From Neonectria sp. B-13 (Eukaryota > Ascomycota > Sordariomycetes > Hypocreales > Nectriaceae), in the NCBI GenBank assembly GCA_002682825.1, contig NOKP01000007.1, positions 1,240,001-1,304,000 on the forward strand: DNA of 64,000 nt, given 5' to 3'. Positions within the stretch are counted from its first letter, which is position 1; the number at the start of each line of letters is the position of its first letter. The translations under genes were made by a program, and so were the position numbers. This document shows, piece after piece, positions 1 to 11,100 of this stretch. Below the pieces are notes generated by a model. The model ran no database searches, had not been told where the DNA came from, and saw only the letters and a list, made by a program, of their open reading frames with translations.

Positions 1-897
1 TCGTTCAACCCCCATCTTACACAGCAACAATGGGTGTGGTATCCACAGTGTCCGCAGCCTCCAACTTCAACAGTCGTCGAGGAGCCTACTAGCTACGATG
101 AACTCCGGAAACTCCTCAACATACCGGAGCTTGACGAGCTGGACCTGGAGCGCGTCATGGAAAGCAAGTACTTGATCCCCATGAAATACCGCAGCCGCGC
201 CGAGCAGGTCCTCGGGACCCAGAAGTTTAGAGACTGGGTCGTCGCTCCCGGATCGACTGAACTCCTCGTGCACGGCAACTTCAAGTCCGGCGGACCGCAG
301 TACATTTCCGGGCTGTCGCCGGTCTGCGCCACCCTGGTTCGGTCCCTGAGGATGAGGGACCGGTACTCGTCTCTGGTGTTCTTCTGCGGAAGTCATCTCG
401 AGGACGACGACGCCAGGCACCATGGTGGTGATGCCATGATCAAGAGCCTCATCGCGCAGCTGCTGCGACAGCATGCTCCCGAATTGACGCAGGAAGACCT
501 GAATCGCGCCAAGAGCGGCGACATCGAACAGCTTTGCGAGTTGCTCGGCTCCCTAGTCCGCCGGCTCCCACTGGACACGACGGTAGTTTGCGTTATCGAC
601 GGTATCGGCCATTACGAGACAGGCAAGTACGAGGACAATATGCTATACGTGCTGAAATCCATACTGGGCCTGTCGAGAGAAAGAGAAAGGCATCGCCCTG
701 TGAAAGTTCTTGTTACGAGTCCGACGCCGACCGAGTATGTTGTGAAGGAATTTGAGGACGACGACGATTCGCATCTCCTCACAATGGAAGGGATCCCCGC
801 CGCGGGCCAGGGATTCAGCATGATGCGAATTGAAAGCGGTCTAACCGACGAGGTGGAGGATTCCGTCGATGCGCCAGAGAGTTCGGATGATGAATGA
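1..897 (+). CDS. STAND/NACHT-like protein with degenerate P-loop (5' partial)
   Basis: The frame is open from base 1 to a TGA at 895-897. No in-frame ATG lies near the edge, so the gene starts upstream and only its last 298 codons are here. About 75-95 residues into the visible part, a beta-strand-like segment (LLVHGNF) is followed by KSGGPQYISG where a Walker A loop would sit, but the GxxxxGK[ST] pattern is absent. A hydrophobic strand ending in VVCVIDGIG further on has the look and position of a Walker B motif. The layout resembles the NTPase core of fungal STAND proteins (NACHT type), which act as signalling or incompatibility switches; that is a fold-level inference and not a family match. 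The C-terminus is acidic and Ser-rich. It could instead be a non-catalytic paralogue or an unrelated P-loop fold. Confidence 0.6.
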   Translation, partial: SFNPHLTQQQWVWYPQCPQPPTSTVVEEPTSYDELRKLLNIPELDELDLERVMESKYLIPMKYRSRAEQVLGTQKFRDWVVAPGSTELLVHGNFKSGGPQYISGLSPVCATLVRSLRMRDRYSSLVFFCGSHLEDDDARHHGGDAMIKSLIAQLLRQHAPELTQEDLNRAKSGDIEQLCELLGSLVRRLPLDTTVVCVIDGIGHYETGKYEDNMLYVLKSILGLSRERERHRPVKVLVTSPTPTEYVVKEFEDDDDSHLLTMEGIPAAGQGFSMMRIESGLTDEVEDSVDAPESSDDE

Positions 898-1635
898 CGA
901 AGAGACTCTTCCTCACGGTACCTGCTCGGTTTTCGTTCCCGAAGTTACAGGATATAGTGGTAGGATTGAATAGGTACTAGAATGTCTTCAAATATTTTTT
1001 ACGTGCGATTCTTCAGTATGGTTATCTAACTTAAGCTTAAAATAATAGCTTTGGCTTAAATCTGACCTATGGAGTGTCCTTGCAGCTGTCACACTCCATC
1101 CGCAACTTTATATGCATTTTAGGTTCTTCTATCCTGCATTGGGCAGAGTCCTTGTAGAACGCGTTTAGAATCTCTAGTTTCTCAGTCTAGGATGTGCACA
1201 GTTTGGCAACGAAATGAGACCTCGTATAAGATTGTTGACAAAGCCGTTGTTAAAGAACGAAGGATTCACAGTCAGCATGCGAAACCCCGGTCCCACAGCC
1301 TTTACGAGAGTCGCAGAACCCGAAACACGTGGCTGTGCTTATGGCTTGTCGATAGGTACTGGGGACGTGATAGTTGATGAACGGTTGCTTGTTGTGTTTA
1401 AGGCTCTCAATTGCCGGTACATCTTGGGTCTTCAATCCATATCGAGCACGCCAAAGATATCATGAGTGGCAAACTGCGATTGTCTGGCGCTAATGGCGTA
1501 AGGATCAGCTGAAGCCCCGGTGATCGGCAGGGGTTGACTAGTTCAGATCATCTACATCCGGAAGAAGCCGAGAGGGATGGTTGTTGTTCTGATTTCGTTC
1601 TAAAAAGGTCTACCAATTAATTGACATTGTTCGCT
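898..1635. other. Intergenic, convergent 3' flanks
   Basis: This lies between the stops of the STAND-like gene (+) and the CLN3-like gene (-). It is A+T-richer than the flanking genes, and no supported gene was found. An 83-codon open frame at 1214-1465 has no recognisable product or splice context. Confidence 0.6.
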
Positions 1636-2919
1636 TTATCTGTTTGTCTGGCACCATCTATGCGGCGCCTCGGACCCAATATCCCATGTGCATAGGCTCG
1701 CCTCCAAGATAGTACCTAAAAGGCTACCAACTAAGCTGCCCGCCGTCTCGCCAGCCCCTACAACCTGGAGACAGAACTCCTGGTTGATGCCTGGTTCCGA
1801 GGCCTTCTCCTCCAGGACCTTCTCCAAGGTAATCATGTAGATGGCGCCGCCCATGAGGCCTGCGCAGAAAGCCAGCAGTCCGACGAGGGTGGGGGAGGAG
1901 AAGAGGGAGAGCGGCGCGTTGATGAGCAGGACGGCCGCAACGAGACCGAGGACGGCAAAAGGAACCCGGGCGCTGCGAGGTCGGAACAGTGGTGTCAGAG
2001 TCCGCGATATGAAACCACCCAGCTGGAAGGAGAAGCCGTAGGTGGTGAAGTAGGAGAAGAAGGTGTCGAAGGCCGGCGAGATGGGGAGGGCGCGAGAGAT
2101 GCCGGGGAAGATGACGGCCTGGGTCGCAAAGGCGATGAACAGCGGCACCATGAACGGGCGCATGACGGCCTTGATCAAGGTGGCTCGGTTCTTGGTGCTC
2201 AGAAGTCGGGTGAGCTCCTCGAGAGGGTTGAAGATGTGCAATGCGCCTTCGGGGCCATTTTCAATATCGTCCTTGCTTCGCTCATGGCGGGTGTCGGGAT
2301 AGTTGACGGGAGCTCCGGGGAGGATGACGAAGAAAGCCACCAGCATGGCTCCGGCCAGGACGTAGATACAGTCGATGAACCTCCGCAGAAAGGCCTCCAT
2401 CCAGACGGTAAGAACAAACGGCAGGACGGCGCAGAACATGGCGCCAGCGCCAACACCAGCTCCCCAGCCGGCCAGGCCGGCCCTGCCGTAGTAGCGCGTC
2501 ATGCCGAGGAACGAGACGTCCATAGCAGCAGCAGCGGACGAGGCCAAGACGGAGGTGAAGATCCTCAGGGGCGGGGCGACGTTCGGGGGCGTGATGTTGG
2601 TGACGACGGCGACGAGGGTGCAACAGGCGGCGGCGCATAGCGGGCGCATCCAGTAGGGCACATGGTGGAGGAAGTGCGGGAGGAGCAGCTTGGTGGCGAG
2701 GGCGGGGAGCGTTTCAATGAGGATGACGACCCATCGTGGGTAGGGGATGATGAGGTAGTTGGCGGAGAAGACGATGAAGGGGACGATGGTGTTGGCGAGG
2801 CCTGTTTTTGGTCTTGTTAGTTGGTGTTTTTCGGCGATGGATGGGGACGCACCGAGAATGGCGAAGCCGAGATATGACGGCAGCTTGGTGCCGCAGCATT
2901 GGGACCTTGGCGCAATCAT
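1636..2919 (-). CDS. CLN3/battenin-like membrane protein (divergent)
   Basis: Two exons, complement(2853..2919) and complement(1636..2801), give 410 residues, close to the size of yeast Yhc3/Btn1. The 51-nt intron (2802-2852) is in frame and stop-free, so it would be read as coding by an ORF finder. It has GTGCGT, CTAAC and CAG signals, and its removal restores a continuous first membrane segment (FAILGLANTIVPF). The start is the ATG at 2919; the upstream frame has only non-ATG codons. About ten hydrophobic segments are visible. Family landmarks are LPALATKLLLPHFLHHVPYW near residue 50, YYGRAGLAGWGAGVGAG near 140, FSFQLGGFISR in the second half and GLMGGAIYM near the C-terminus. CLN3 proteins act in the lysosome/vacuole membrane. 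Several positions differ from canonical Btn1 as I know it (for example AMDVSFL where GMGEVTFL is typical), so it may be a paralogue. Confidence 0.8.
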   Translation of the reverse strand: MIAPRSQCCGTKLPSYLGFAILGASPSIAEKHQLTRPKTGLANTIVPFIVFSANYLIIPYPRWVVILIETLPALATKLLLPHFLHHVPYWMRPLCAAACCTLVAVVTNITPPNVAPPLRIFTSVLASSAAAAMDVSFLGMTRYYGRAGLAGWGAGVGAGAMFCAVLPFVLTVWMEAFLRRFIDCIYVLAGAMLVAFFVILPGAPVNYPDTRHERSKDDIENGPEGALHIFNPLEELTRLLSTKNRATLIKAVMRPFMVPLFIAFATQAVIFPGISRALPISPAFDTFFSYFTTYGFSFQLGGFISRTLTPLFRPRSARVPFAVLGLVAAVLLINAPLSLFSSPTLVGLLAFCAGLMGGAIYMITLEKVLEEKASEPGINQEFCLQVVGAGETAGSLVGSLLGTILEASLCTWDIGSEAPHRWCQTNR

Positions 2920-4326
2920 GATGGTGTAAGTTGTAAGTTGTAACCGCCGGCAGCCACGACGCAATTCCCTTGACGCTCGTTCACCTGTTCATTCGAGAAG
3001 GAGAGCTTTGCTGGGAAAAGAGAAGAGAGATAGTCGACAATGCGTAGGTACAGCGGCAGTCTGGTTCTATACGAGGCCCTGAGATGAAGGACCCGACCCG
3101 GCGCTAGTGACAGTCCCGTTCCTGTTGCGTGCTGCACAGCCGGGCGGGCCGGGAGGAGAGGAACCAACAAAGGATTTTGAAAGAAAAGCAAACGGGTAGC
3201 TTTAGGACAAGGGTAGCAGTGGATGGCCGAAGATCCTTAACGTTAAGCATTGGGGTGTTGGTTGTCAAAGTTCCATGTTTAAGTGATAGAAAGGTTGGCT
3301 CTGCATCGCGGGACATTACTTCAGGGCACGCAGCGGGTCTTGGAGGAGCTGCACCACTAGCCGTGTCCGTGTAGCGCCCTGGCTCCTCATGGGACCCCTG
3401 TGGCGCGGGCTGTGTGCCGAGCCTGGCGCTCCATCCTTGGATCATGGGTCGACCAACTACGAAGTAACCAACAGAGCGCTCGTCAGTCGATTGTGCCGTG
3501 TCTTGAGCGAATATAGGTAGTCTAGGTTCTGTCTGCCCGGCCAGCTTTTAGTTCTCCTTCTCTCTTGGCCTGGTCGTAATTCCAGTCCTCCTGTAGCTCT
3601 GGTTGCTACACCACCGCCAACTCATCTTATCACGGCCTCTCGTCGCAACTCGTCTCAGCACGTGGGCCCGATCCACCGCCATCACGGTGTCAAATGATTG
3701 GTAACCGTCCCAGGACAGCTTCACGACGCTGGACTGGGTTTTTAGGTCCGTCTTTCCGAGCTGCAACCCCCGTCTAGTAAGAATGTGACCCAGCCTTGCT
3801 CAGACAGAAATACACGTGTGGCGTCGAGATGCAACTGCACAGACTCCAAACATGACGGAAGTGATGATCACAGGGAATGATGAACCAGGCCCCCCTGCAA
3901 TGCTCCGTGACTGTGTTTACTGTTAGAGTATTAGGTGGATTTATGGTTCCGTTGGCCATTTCTAACAGACCAACAGTGACCGTCCAACTCCAAATGCTAG
4001 TCATATCCCCGCAGCCGACGAATACCAAGCCGAGCATTATGCACAAGGAACAAACCACCCCTGTGTCTGTGTCTCTGCTCTGTGTCTCTGTGTGCCTGTG
4101 ACGTAGATCGTAGCTGTTCTACCTCCGTCCGTTTGCGATGGTTCAACGCCGCGCTGGGACTCATCTCACTGCGCGCCTGGCTACTTTACCCATGTGGAAT
4201 ACTGCTCCTTCTCCTTGAGCCGTTGGTCCTCTGTGACCTCTTCTGCCCCGGCTTGTGTTGGCTTCCATCACTGTCTCGGGACCTTGTATCTCAAATCTCG
4301 CTGTCCCGGCTTGTGATGCCATCGCG
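2920..4326. other. Divergent promoter region
   Basis: This is the shared upstream region of the CLN3-like gene (-) and the glycosyltransferase (+). It contains one exact copy of the palindromic 9-mer TACGAAGTA (3458-3466) and a short CTGTGT-rich tract around 4060-4100. No gene was found. Confidence 0.6.
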
Positions 4327-6210
4327 ATGGCCTCGTCTCTCGTCTCGCGCCGCTCTGCATCCAGGACGAGCCAAGGGTCTGAAGCTGACTACCATGACAT
4401 CGATGGCTATGACCACAGGCTGTCTGCGGCATCGCCATCCCACAGAGCCTTTTCATTAGCTCGCGCCGTCTTGAGGTTGTGTCGGCAGCTGAAGTGGGTG
4501 ATCCTCCTCGCCGCCGCGCTGCTCCTGTGGTGGTTTCTATATCTAGGCCAGGTATGTAAACAGCAAGCTCTTTAGATGACCAAATCGTCGTCTCAGATCA
4601 TACAAAGAGTCCCGATGAGCTAACAAGGCCCCTCGCAGTTTACAAGCCGTTATTATGACGTCCGCCCCGGTCATCGCTCCGCCGCCGAACCCATCTCCGG
4701 CCCGGACCTCAACGCGCTCAACGTCCCCCTCCGCCATGACAAGCCCAGTGCCTCGCGCCGGCTGCGACTCTTCATGCCCGCCGACTCGCCGCACATCAAC
4801 CTGTGCAAGACCATCATGTCTGCCGTCGCCCTGGGCTACCCGATGCCGACGCTGCTCAACTGGGACGGCGAGTACAACCGGCCCGCCTGGCACTTCGCCG
4901 GCAGCCACATCGCCAAGCTCGAGAGCCTGCTGGGCGGCATCGAGGCGCTGCTGGACGGCGCCGAGGATGCGGGCGACGATGACCTCGCCGTGCTGGTCGA
5001 CGCCTACGACATCTGGTTCCAGCTGCCGCCCTCGGTGCTCATCCAGCGCTACCACCAGATCAACCGCGAAGCCGACGAGCGCAACCACAGGACATGGCAG
5101 AACCTCACCCGCGGGCACGCCGCGTTCCCCATCCCACCGCCGCGCCAGGACATCATCGTCACGACCGCCAAGGACTGCTTCCCGGACAGCTACTCAGGGT
5201 CCGACCCGCACTACGAGCATTGGCCGGCGTCGCCCATGCCAGCCGACATGTACGGCGCGGGCACCGACGAGGTGCCCTTCTCGCTCGACTCGGCGCGCAA
5301 GTACAGAAAGGTGCGCCCGCGATGTGTTAACAGCGGCATGATCATGGGCACCATGGGCGCCCTGCGCCAGGCTCTGCGCCGCTGCAAGGAGAAGGTCGAC
5401 CGCGTCGCCATGGACGGCCGCCAGCTGTGGAGCGACCAGGCGCTGTTCGCAGAAGTCATCGGCGACCAGGAGATGTGGCGTGAGTGGGCGAGGCATCTAG
5501 GGGCGTCGTGGGACGGCCAGGTCGCACTCAATGACCTGTCGTCGCTGGCTCCCGAAGTCCGGCCCATCGCCCTGGCCGCGCTTCAGGGGCGTCGATTCGA
5601 GTTCGGCATCGGCCTCGACTACAACTTCACCACGATCCCGCCGACATGCTCCGCCGAGGAAGACGGCTTCTTCGTCAAGACCGGCGACGCAGCCGCGGTA
5701 AAACAAGAGTCCAGCAAGGCCGGCGTACCGGGCGACGTGCGTGTCCATGGGATTCCCCCGGAGCTGGACAACGACGAGGCCCCAGATGCGATGATCTCGG
5801 GCCTGGCATGGGGCGAGCAGCCACTGTACACGGACTTCTTCTTCGGCACGACGCCCGTGGGCATCCACCACAACGCCTACGTCGGTGGCCTGAAGCCGTG
5901 GCGACTGAAGCACTGGTGGGACAAGATGTGGTACCACGGGCAGCTGCGCGACCTGGTGACGCGGCGCCTACGGCTGAGCGAGAAGGCCGTTACGCCGCTA
6001 GCCAAGATCCGGTCTGGCAAGGACGACGTTGTGTACTGGGCGCCGCGCGAGGACCAGCGGCGCAAGGCGGTCAGGGTGTTTGGGCCGTCGCGGGCGCGGG
6101 GGGATCAGTTCACGCCCATCGAGTGGGATGGAGTTTGCCAGAAGAAGGGCGAGGCCAAGAAGTGGTACGACGAGCTGTTCGGCGACGGCAAGGGGCCACT
6201 TGACATTTAG
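4327..6210 (+). CDS. Putative type II membrane glycosyltransferase
   Basis: Exons 4327-4551 and 4639-6210 give 598 residues. The 87-nt intron has a GTATGT donor, GCTAAC branch site and CAG acceptor, and the junction is phase 0. The start is the first in-frame ATG. A basic, Ser-rich cytosolic tail of about 58 residues is followed by one hydrophobic anchor (VILLAAALLLWWFLYLG, residues about 57-73) and a long lumenal domain. This is the usual shape of a Golgi type II enzyme. The lumenal part holds DDLAVLVDAYDIWFQ, with the acidic DAYD at residues 196-199. It resembles the metal/nucleotide-sugar motif of GT-A enzymes and in particular the VDSYD-like motif of PLOD/LH3-type glycosyltransferase domains. 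A conserved-looking GIHHNAYVGG near residue 500 could supply a metal ligand. Donor and acceptor cannot be deduced. Confidence 0.7.
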
Positions 6211-6835
6211 TTTGGGGTGGGAGTTGTCGACATGGCTGTAAACAGACTGGAAGAAACAAATCAGAACCAAATGAACCAGGACGGCAATGCCAGAGAGCGG
6301 ATCGTCAGGTTCGTGGGAACTGAAGACTTGATGAAAGCCAAACATCTTAGCCCGTCTAGTCAAAGTCAACCAACAAGACCTGCATGACGTCTCACAACAT
6401 CAGCCACGATGCTAGTTCACCCGATCAAGGGCTCTTCATGAAATGCTCGGCATCTGCATCTCCTAGCAACAGCGTTCTCGTTCCGCAACCACTAATATGC
6501 TTAGCCGGCCACCAACCCCTCGATGGTACCAACACCACATTCAGACCTTCACACACCCCTCTAGCACAGTAGTACAGGGGTTGACTCGGAACGGCACCAG
6601 GTTTCCGGGTTTGGATACATGGCACTCAGGATCAGAGGTGCAATCCCGAGAGAATGAGATGACCGTTTATCGGAGTCAACATTACTACATTAAACAGAAC
6701 CCCAAACCAACCGAAGAAACCTAAACTTGCCAATGAGGGTATTGTACCGCACGACCGCCGCCCCAGATAACGAAAGAAATAATAACACCGTGATACCCTC
6801 CCTGACCAGATCGTTTTCCCATGATGTTACAGCCT
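6211..6835. other. Intergenic, convergent 3' flanks
   Basis: This lies between the glycosyltransferase (+) and the 705-residue protein gene (-), tail to tail. I see no gene or repeat in it. Confidence 0.6.
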
Positions 6836-8953
6836 TTATAAGGCGGCCTCCTCTGAAATCCTCACAATCTCGCACAAGCTCCGCACAAACATCATATCCG
6901 CCTCTTGTGGCTCCGCCTCCATCATCCTCTCCTGTCCGCCTCCCTCCTCCGCCATCATTCTCGCCGTACCAATCAACCTCATGACGCAGCGCAGCAAACC
7001 AGCCTCGAGATTCCTCGTGGTGTTGTCCTGGGCCACCGAGGACGCGCCGCCAACAAGCGTCATCTCATCCTTGCCAAAGCCCCAGGCGGTGAGGGGTGCA
7101 CTGAGCTTCTTGGCGATTCGGCCGACGCTGGGCGGAGCATGCAAAGTGTCGAGCCCAAGTACAGATGCTGCCTTCTTGGGGATGTCTTCGTTCTGAGATA
7201 GTTTCGAACTCGACGTTGAGGACCTCGCTGAGGACGTTGACTGGCTGCGAGGCACACGGGAGATGTAGTTGTATGCGACCATGTGCGCATAGAGAGCATC
7301 ACAGATATAGTCCGAACATGAGCCAAAAACATGTCTCAACGGCGCCCATGGATTCGGGGCTACCGACACCTCAAGATTTGCTGTTACCTCTGCGTCGTCA
7401 ACCTCGTGGGTTTGGTGGCTTCGATGCAGCCGCGTTGAGATGGATTCACGGCCGTGCCAGACTACCTTCTTCCATAGAGACTTTCGTGGTGCTTGAGGCA
7501 TAAGGTCTCCCAGTGACTCTCTCCAGAGATCATTTGACGGATGCCTGACCTTCTTCGAGTATGCCCGGATAGTTTCAATGGTAAGGCTAGAGGAGAGGAG
7601 CATAGTTTCAGGGAAGCAGGCAATGGACACCCTCAAAGTCTCCATGATATCAGGCGGTAGCGGGACTGCTTTTGCCAGGTCTTCGACAGGTAGTTGGGGC
7701 ATGAAGGGGGGGTTGGAACCATCAAGCCAAGCCTGCACCGTCGGTAGTGGCGAGGGTGGGGGAGTTGGTTGAATGTACACGGTACTTGGTCGAGGCCATG
7801 GCCGCAGGTCGGCGTCATAGATGCTGTCTTCATCAAAGTCGAGATGGTCCAGTTCAAAACTATACCCGTGGCGAGTAACAGGTGCGTTGCTGGTGGACTT
7901 TTCAGTCTCATCCTCGCATAAATATCGCTTGTGTTCGGGAAGTTGGAAGGTTTGAGGACGCTTCCGTGGGGACCCAATTGGATCCAGGCAGGTCAATGGT
8001 GATTGTGATCTGGAAGGTGTGCCCAGGGAGGTTGTCGTGCACGTTAACGAGGCTCGTCGTGGAGGAATCTCCACCGACCTCACAGAAAGTCTTCGCGAAG
8101 GAGACCCGTGGGTGGAACTAGTCGTCTGGTTGAGAGGAGTCCTGGATCTGACCAACTCCTTGATGCTTCCCATGTTGTCAAAGACCGGATCTGTGTTGGG
8201 TGGGGTGGGCGGCCGTGGGGATAGAGCAAGGGGAGTTTGCTCGCTCGAACCGCCTTCAACTTCCTCCTTGTCCATCTCATCATCGGAATCAGCGTCGATC
8301 CAGCTATGCTCCCGAGACAGTTTGCGCGATGACAATGACTTTGGCGATAGGGCGGTGCCACTGGCGGAGGTAAGGGACGTTGCGGCTGTATCAATGGACT
8401 GCTGGTGAAGGGAGATTGAAGGGCCCTCAAGCCCGCCGGATGAGTCCGTTCCGGGAAGGGAGTCTAAATCGGAGGATGCTTCGGCGGAGTAGCCTCGATG
8501 CTCCATGAACGACGCAACCGAATCACGCTCTTCGATGGAGCCGAGGGTTCGAATTCGAAGAGAGGCTGTTTGGTAGGGTGAGGTGAGAATGCGTCCGGGA
8601 CAAGACATGGTTCGCTGCTTGCTCTTCTCCTCAGAGACCAGAACCGTTGACGGGGTGCCAGCGGTCATGTTCTTAGCCACAAACACGGCACTCGACATCT
8701 CCAGGTCCCTCGCCAGGAACTCAGGAAAGCATTGGTCAAACTCGCCGTTCATCGCTTCCTCGGCAGGGAGGTGGTTTGGCGTGCTTGTACGAGGCTTCGG
8801 TAGGGACAGCGGCAACAAGTCCTTCATGCTCGAAACAGATCGTCGGTTCGATGGAGGCGGTGCTGACCTTTGTCGGGCAGTCTCGCGTCTCACGCCAGGG
8901 TCTTCTCTGTGTAAGTGAATGGTCACAGGAATCCTCGGACCGAGGACGGACAT
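6836..8953 (-). CDS. Uncharacterised Ser/Pro-rich fungal protein
   Basis: A single open exon of 705 codons starts at the ATG at 8953; the nine codons above it begin with a non-ATG. I do not recognise the family. Roughly the first 400 residues are low-complexity, rich in Ser, Pro, Thr and Arg, with many SP/TP sites and an acidic patch (DADSDDEMDKEE) near residue 220, so they are probably disordered and phosphorylated. From about residue 420 the composition becomes more ordered: a Pro-rich stretch (YIQPTPPPSPLPTVQAWLDG), then helical-looking segments with IETIRAYSKKVRHPSNDLWRES, WAPLRHVFGSCSDYICDALYAHMVAYNYI and a final CVMRLIGTARMM region. No signal peptide or membrane segment is visible. A coding 5' exon upstream cannot be excluded. 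Confidence 0.7.
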   Translation of the reverse strand: MSVLGPRIPVTIHLHREDPGVRRETARQRSAPPPSNRRSVSSMKDLLPLSLPKPRTSTPNHLPAEEAMNGEFDQCFPEFLARDLEMSSAVFVAKNMTAGTPSTVLVSEEKSKQRTMSCPGRILTSPYQTASLRIRTLGSIEERDSVASFMEHRGYSAEASSDLDSLPGTDSSGGLEGPSISLHQQSIDTAATSLTSASGTALSPKSLSSRKLSREHSWIDADSDDEMDKEEVEGGSSEQTPLALSPRPPTPPNTDPVFDNMGSIKELVRSRTPLNQTTSSTHGSPSRRLSVRSVEIPPRRASLTCTTTSLGTPSRSQSPLTCLDPIGSPRKRPQTFQLPEHKRYLCEDETEKSTSNAPVTRHGYSFELDHLDFDEDSIYDADLRPWPRPSTVYIQPTPPPSPLPTVQAWLDGSNPPFMPQLPVEDLAKAVPLPPDIMETLRVSIACFPETMLLSSSLTIETIRAYSKKVRHPSNDLWRESLGDLMPQAPRKSLWKKVVWHGRESISTRLHRSHQTHEVDDAEVTANLEVSVAPNPWAPLRHVFGSCSDYICDALYAHMVAYNYISRVPRSQSTSSARSSTSSSKLSQNEDIPKKAASVLGLDTLHAPPSVGRIAKKLSAPLTAWGFGKDEMTLVGGASSVAQDNTTRNLEAGLLRCVMRLIGTARMMAEEGGGQERMMEAEPQEADMMFVRSLCEIVRISEEAAL

Positions 8954-10437
8954 GGAGGCTGATATGGGAGACGAACTCAACAGATGTCAAGGCAAGTCCG
9001 GCTTGGGATATCGTCGGCGGAAGACGTAGGGCACAACAAGAGTTATATGACGGGGTCTGGAGCTCAACCACGAGGATAGGCGTCGCCGGGGTGGACCAGA
9101 GAGTGGACACTGAGGACAGAGAAGACAGAGTCAAGGGAGACTGCTTATGTCGCGCAACCGTGGGAATCGAGGGTCGCGAAAATGAGAAACGACGGGGCCG
9201 CGGTGGGCAAGACATGGGCGGGGTCTGTCACACATCTTCCAGAGGCCGTGATACGGAGGGAGGCAAGGACAAATAATGTAACTAACGGCGCCCTGGCAAG
9301 AGGAATGAGGTGAGAAGTCGTGTGGCGTTTCCCGGGGAGGAGATGGTTGCACCGCGAAAAAGCAAATATGTATAAGTGGGCTACCAAAAAGTAAAATAGT
9401 TCCGAGTTCCAACTGACCAGGATCGTAAGCTTCAATGGTCTTGATGTGATTTTGACTGGAAGCTTGGAAGGCTGTGATCCTTGTACAGTGAGGGGGAAAA
9501 AGAAACGGGACAGGACAAGGAACCGATCCATTTCCAACGGTTCCTCTGGACAAGGTAGAGATAGAAGCTGTTGGCGAAGCATTGGACTTTCGACTGCTCG
9601 GAAAGCTGCCATGAAGCTTTCATGGTGTCTCCACTTCGACAAAGCTCATAGCGAGGGCACAGACAATGGGGCTCTCAAAGCTGTGCCAAGATCATGTTGG
9701 CCACACACCCCGAGGGAGGCTGGAAGACTGGGAGAGAGGTGCCAGCTATCCGTAGGTTCGCCCCTTACAACACCGATACGAAGTACTCCGTTCACGTACA
9801 CTAGCCCAAGCAACATGGGCCAGGCCATAGAGGGAGACGCGAGTTGCGAGAGGTGTAATGAGGGAATCAAATGGGGTACAGGTTCAGTCAGCAGTATCAG
9901 AGGCTGCTGTCACCGGTTCTCGTCATTGAGATCGAGAGGCGTGTCAGTTAGAGAAGGCTCACGGAATGTGGTTCACGGCATGTTGTGAAACAATTGAAGC
10001 CTTTTCGCATCTCTGGTCAGATGTGGTGAAGGTGTGAGTTGGTCCGATGGTCGCCTTGACCGTGGTGACCATGGTTGCCATGGCTGAAACGAGACACTGG
10101 CATGGAGGGGAGCATTGGGTTCTGCCATGACGGTCCATCGAAGTCGAGGCCTTCTCGTAGGGCCGCAACGGGCCGTGAAAAGCCAAGACACGGTCAGACG
10201 GACAAAGAGACAGGACGTCAGTCCGGCGAGCCATCGCCAGGTGCGGCGACAGGTATGAGAGGCCCTTGGATGTTACTCGTAGGGAAGCAGCCTTCCCGGC
10301 ATGCATTACGCCATCAGCTCGGGTGGGCACGATGCTGTCTCTCAAAAGCTGGGCGTTGCCACATGGCAGCCATCCGTCCAGGGTGGAGAGATGAGGGTAA
10401 CCTTGTCGAGACTTGGTTCGTTGCTCGTGGCATGCTG

Positions 10438-10457
10438 TACGAAGTAGTTACTTCGTA
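10438..10457. repeat. Inverted pair of the 9-bp palindromic motif
   Basis: TACGAAGTA and its reverse complement TACTTCGTA lie two bases apart, making a 20-bp hairpin-capable element. The same 9-mer recurs at single sites elsewhere in the window, always between genes. Confidence 0.85.
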
Positions 10458-11100
10458 AGGTTGGTTCTGCGTCTGTACTGCAGCATGGTTCCCACGTTCC
10501 CCAACTGCGTCTCTAGTCTGCCCGGCTGTTGCCCGCCGACACAAATCCTCTGGGCCCAGGGATGAGTGAATTTGATAGATTACCTGTCAATTAACAGACT
10601 GGGCTCAAGCTCAAGCTCATGGGGCTACAATGACAGCGCGGGGACCGCGAGTCAAATGCGACCGCAGGCAGCGACTGTGGACAGGGTGCACAGCGACGCA
10701 AGGGAAAGTGACAACTGATGGAAGTGAGGTGAGGAAAAAGAAAACATTGACCCTGAGGCATGAGCGGCGAGACATGGTTAACTGGAAGTCGTTTAGGGGC
10801 GTGGGGTTGGTGATTTAGCTAGGCCGCCAAGTTTGTTGCGAGGAGGCATGACCCATCGACTCGATGCCAGGAGATGCGAGAAGCAAGCAGCTTACAGCAT
10901 CGCGTTGTCCAAGTAGGATAAGGACAGCGGAAAGAAAGGACTGCAGCACTGCAGCAGGAACCTTCCTGCTTTCCTTGCCTGAACCTTCCCCTCGAGAGTC
11001 CGCCTCCACAAGTCCACATGACGGAAGTGCACCCAAAGTTGGGGCGGGCACCAGCACGGGCACTAAAAGGGGAGGTTCGCCAAAAAGGAATGGCACCACG

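Noticed and set aside
1214..1465. 83-codon ATG frame between the first two genes
   Set aside because: No family features, splice sites or promoter context; it lies between convergent 3' ends.
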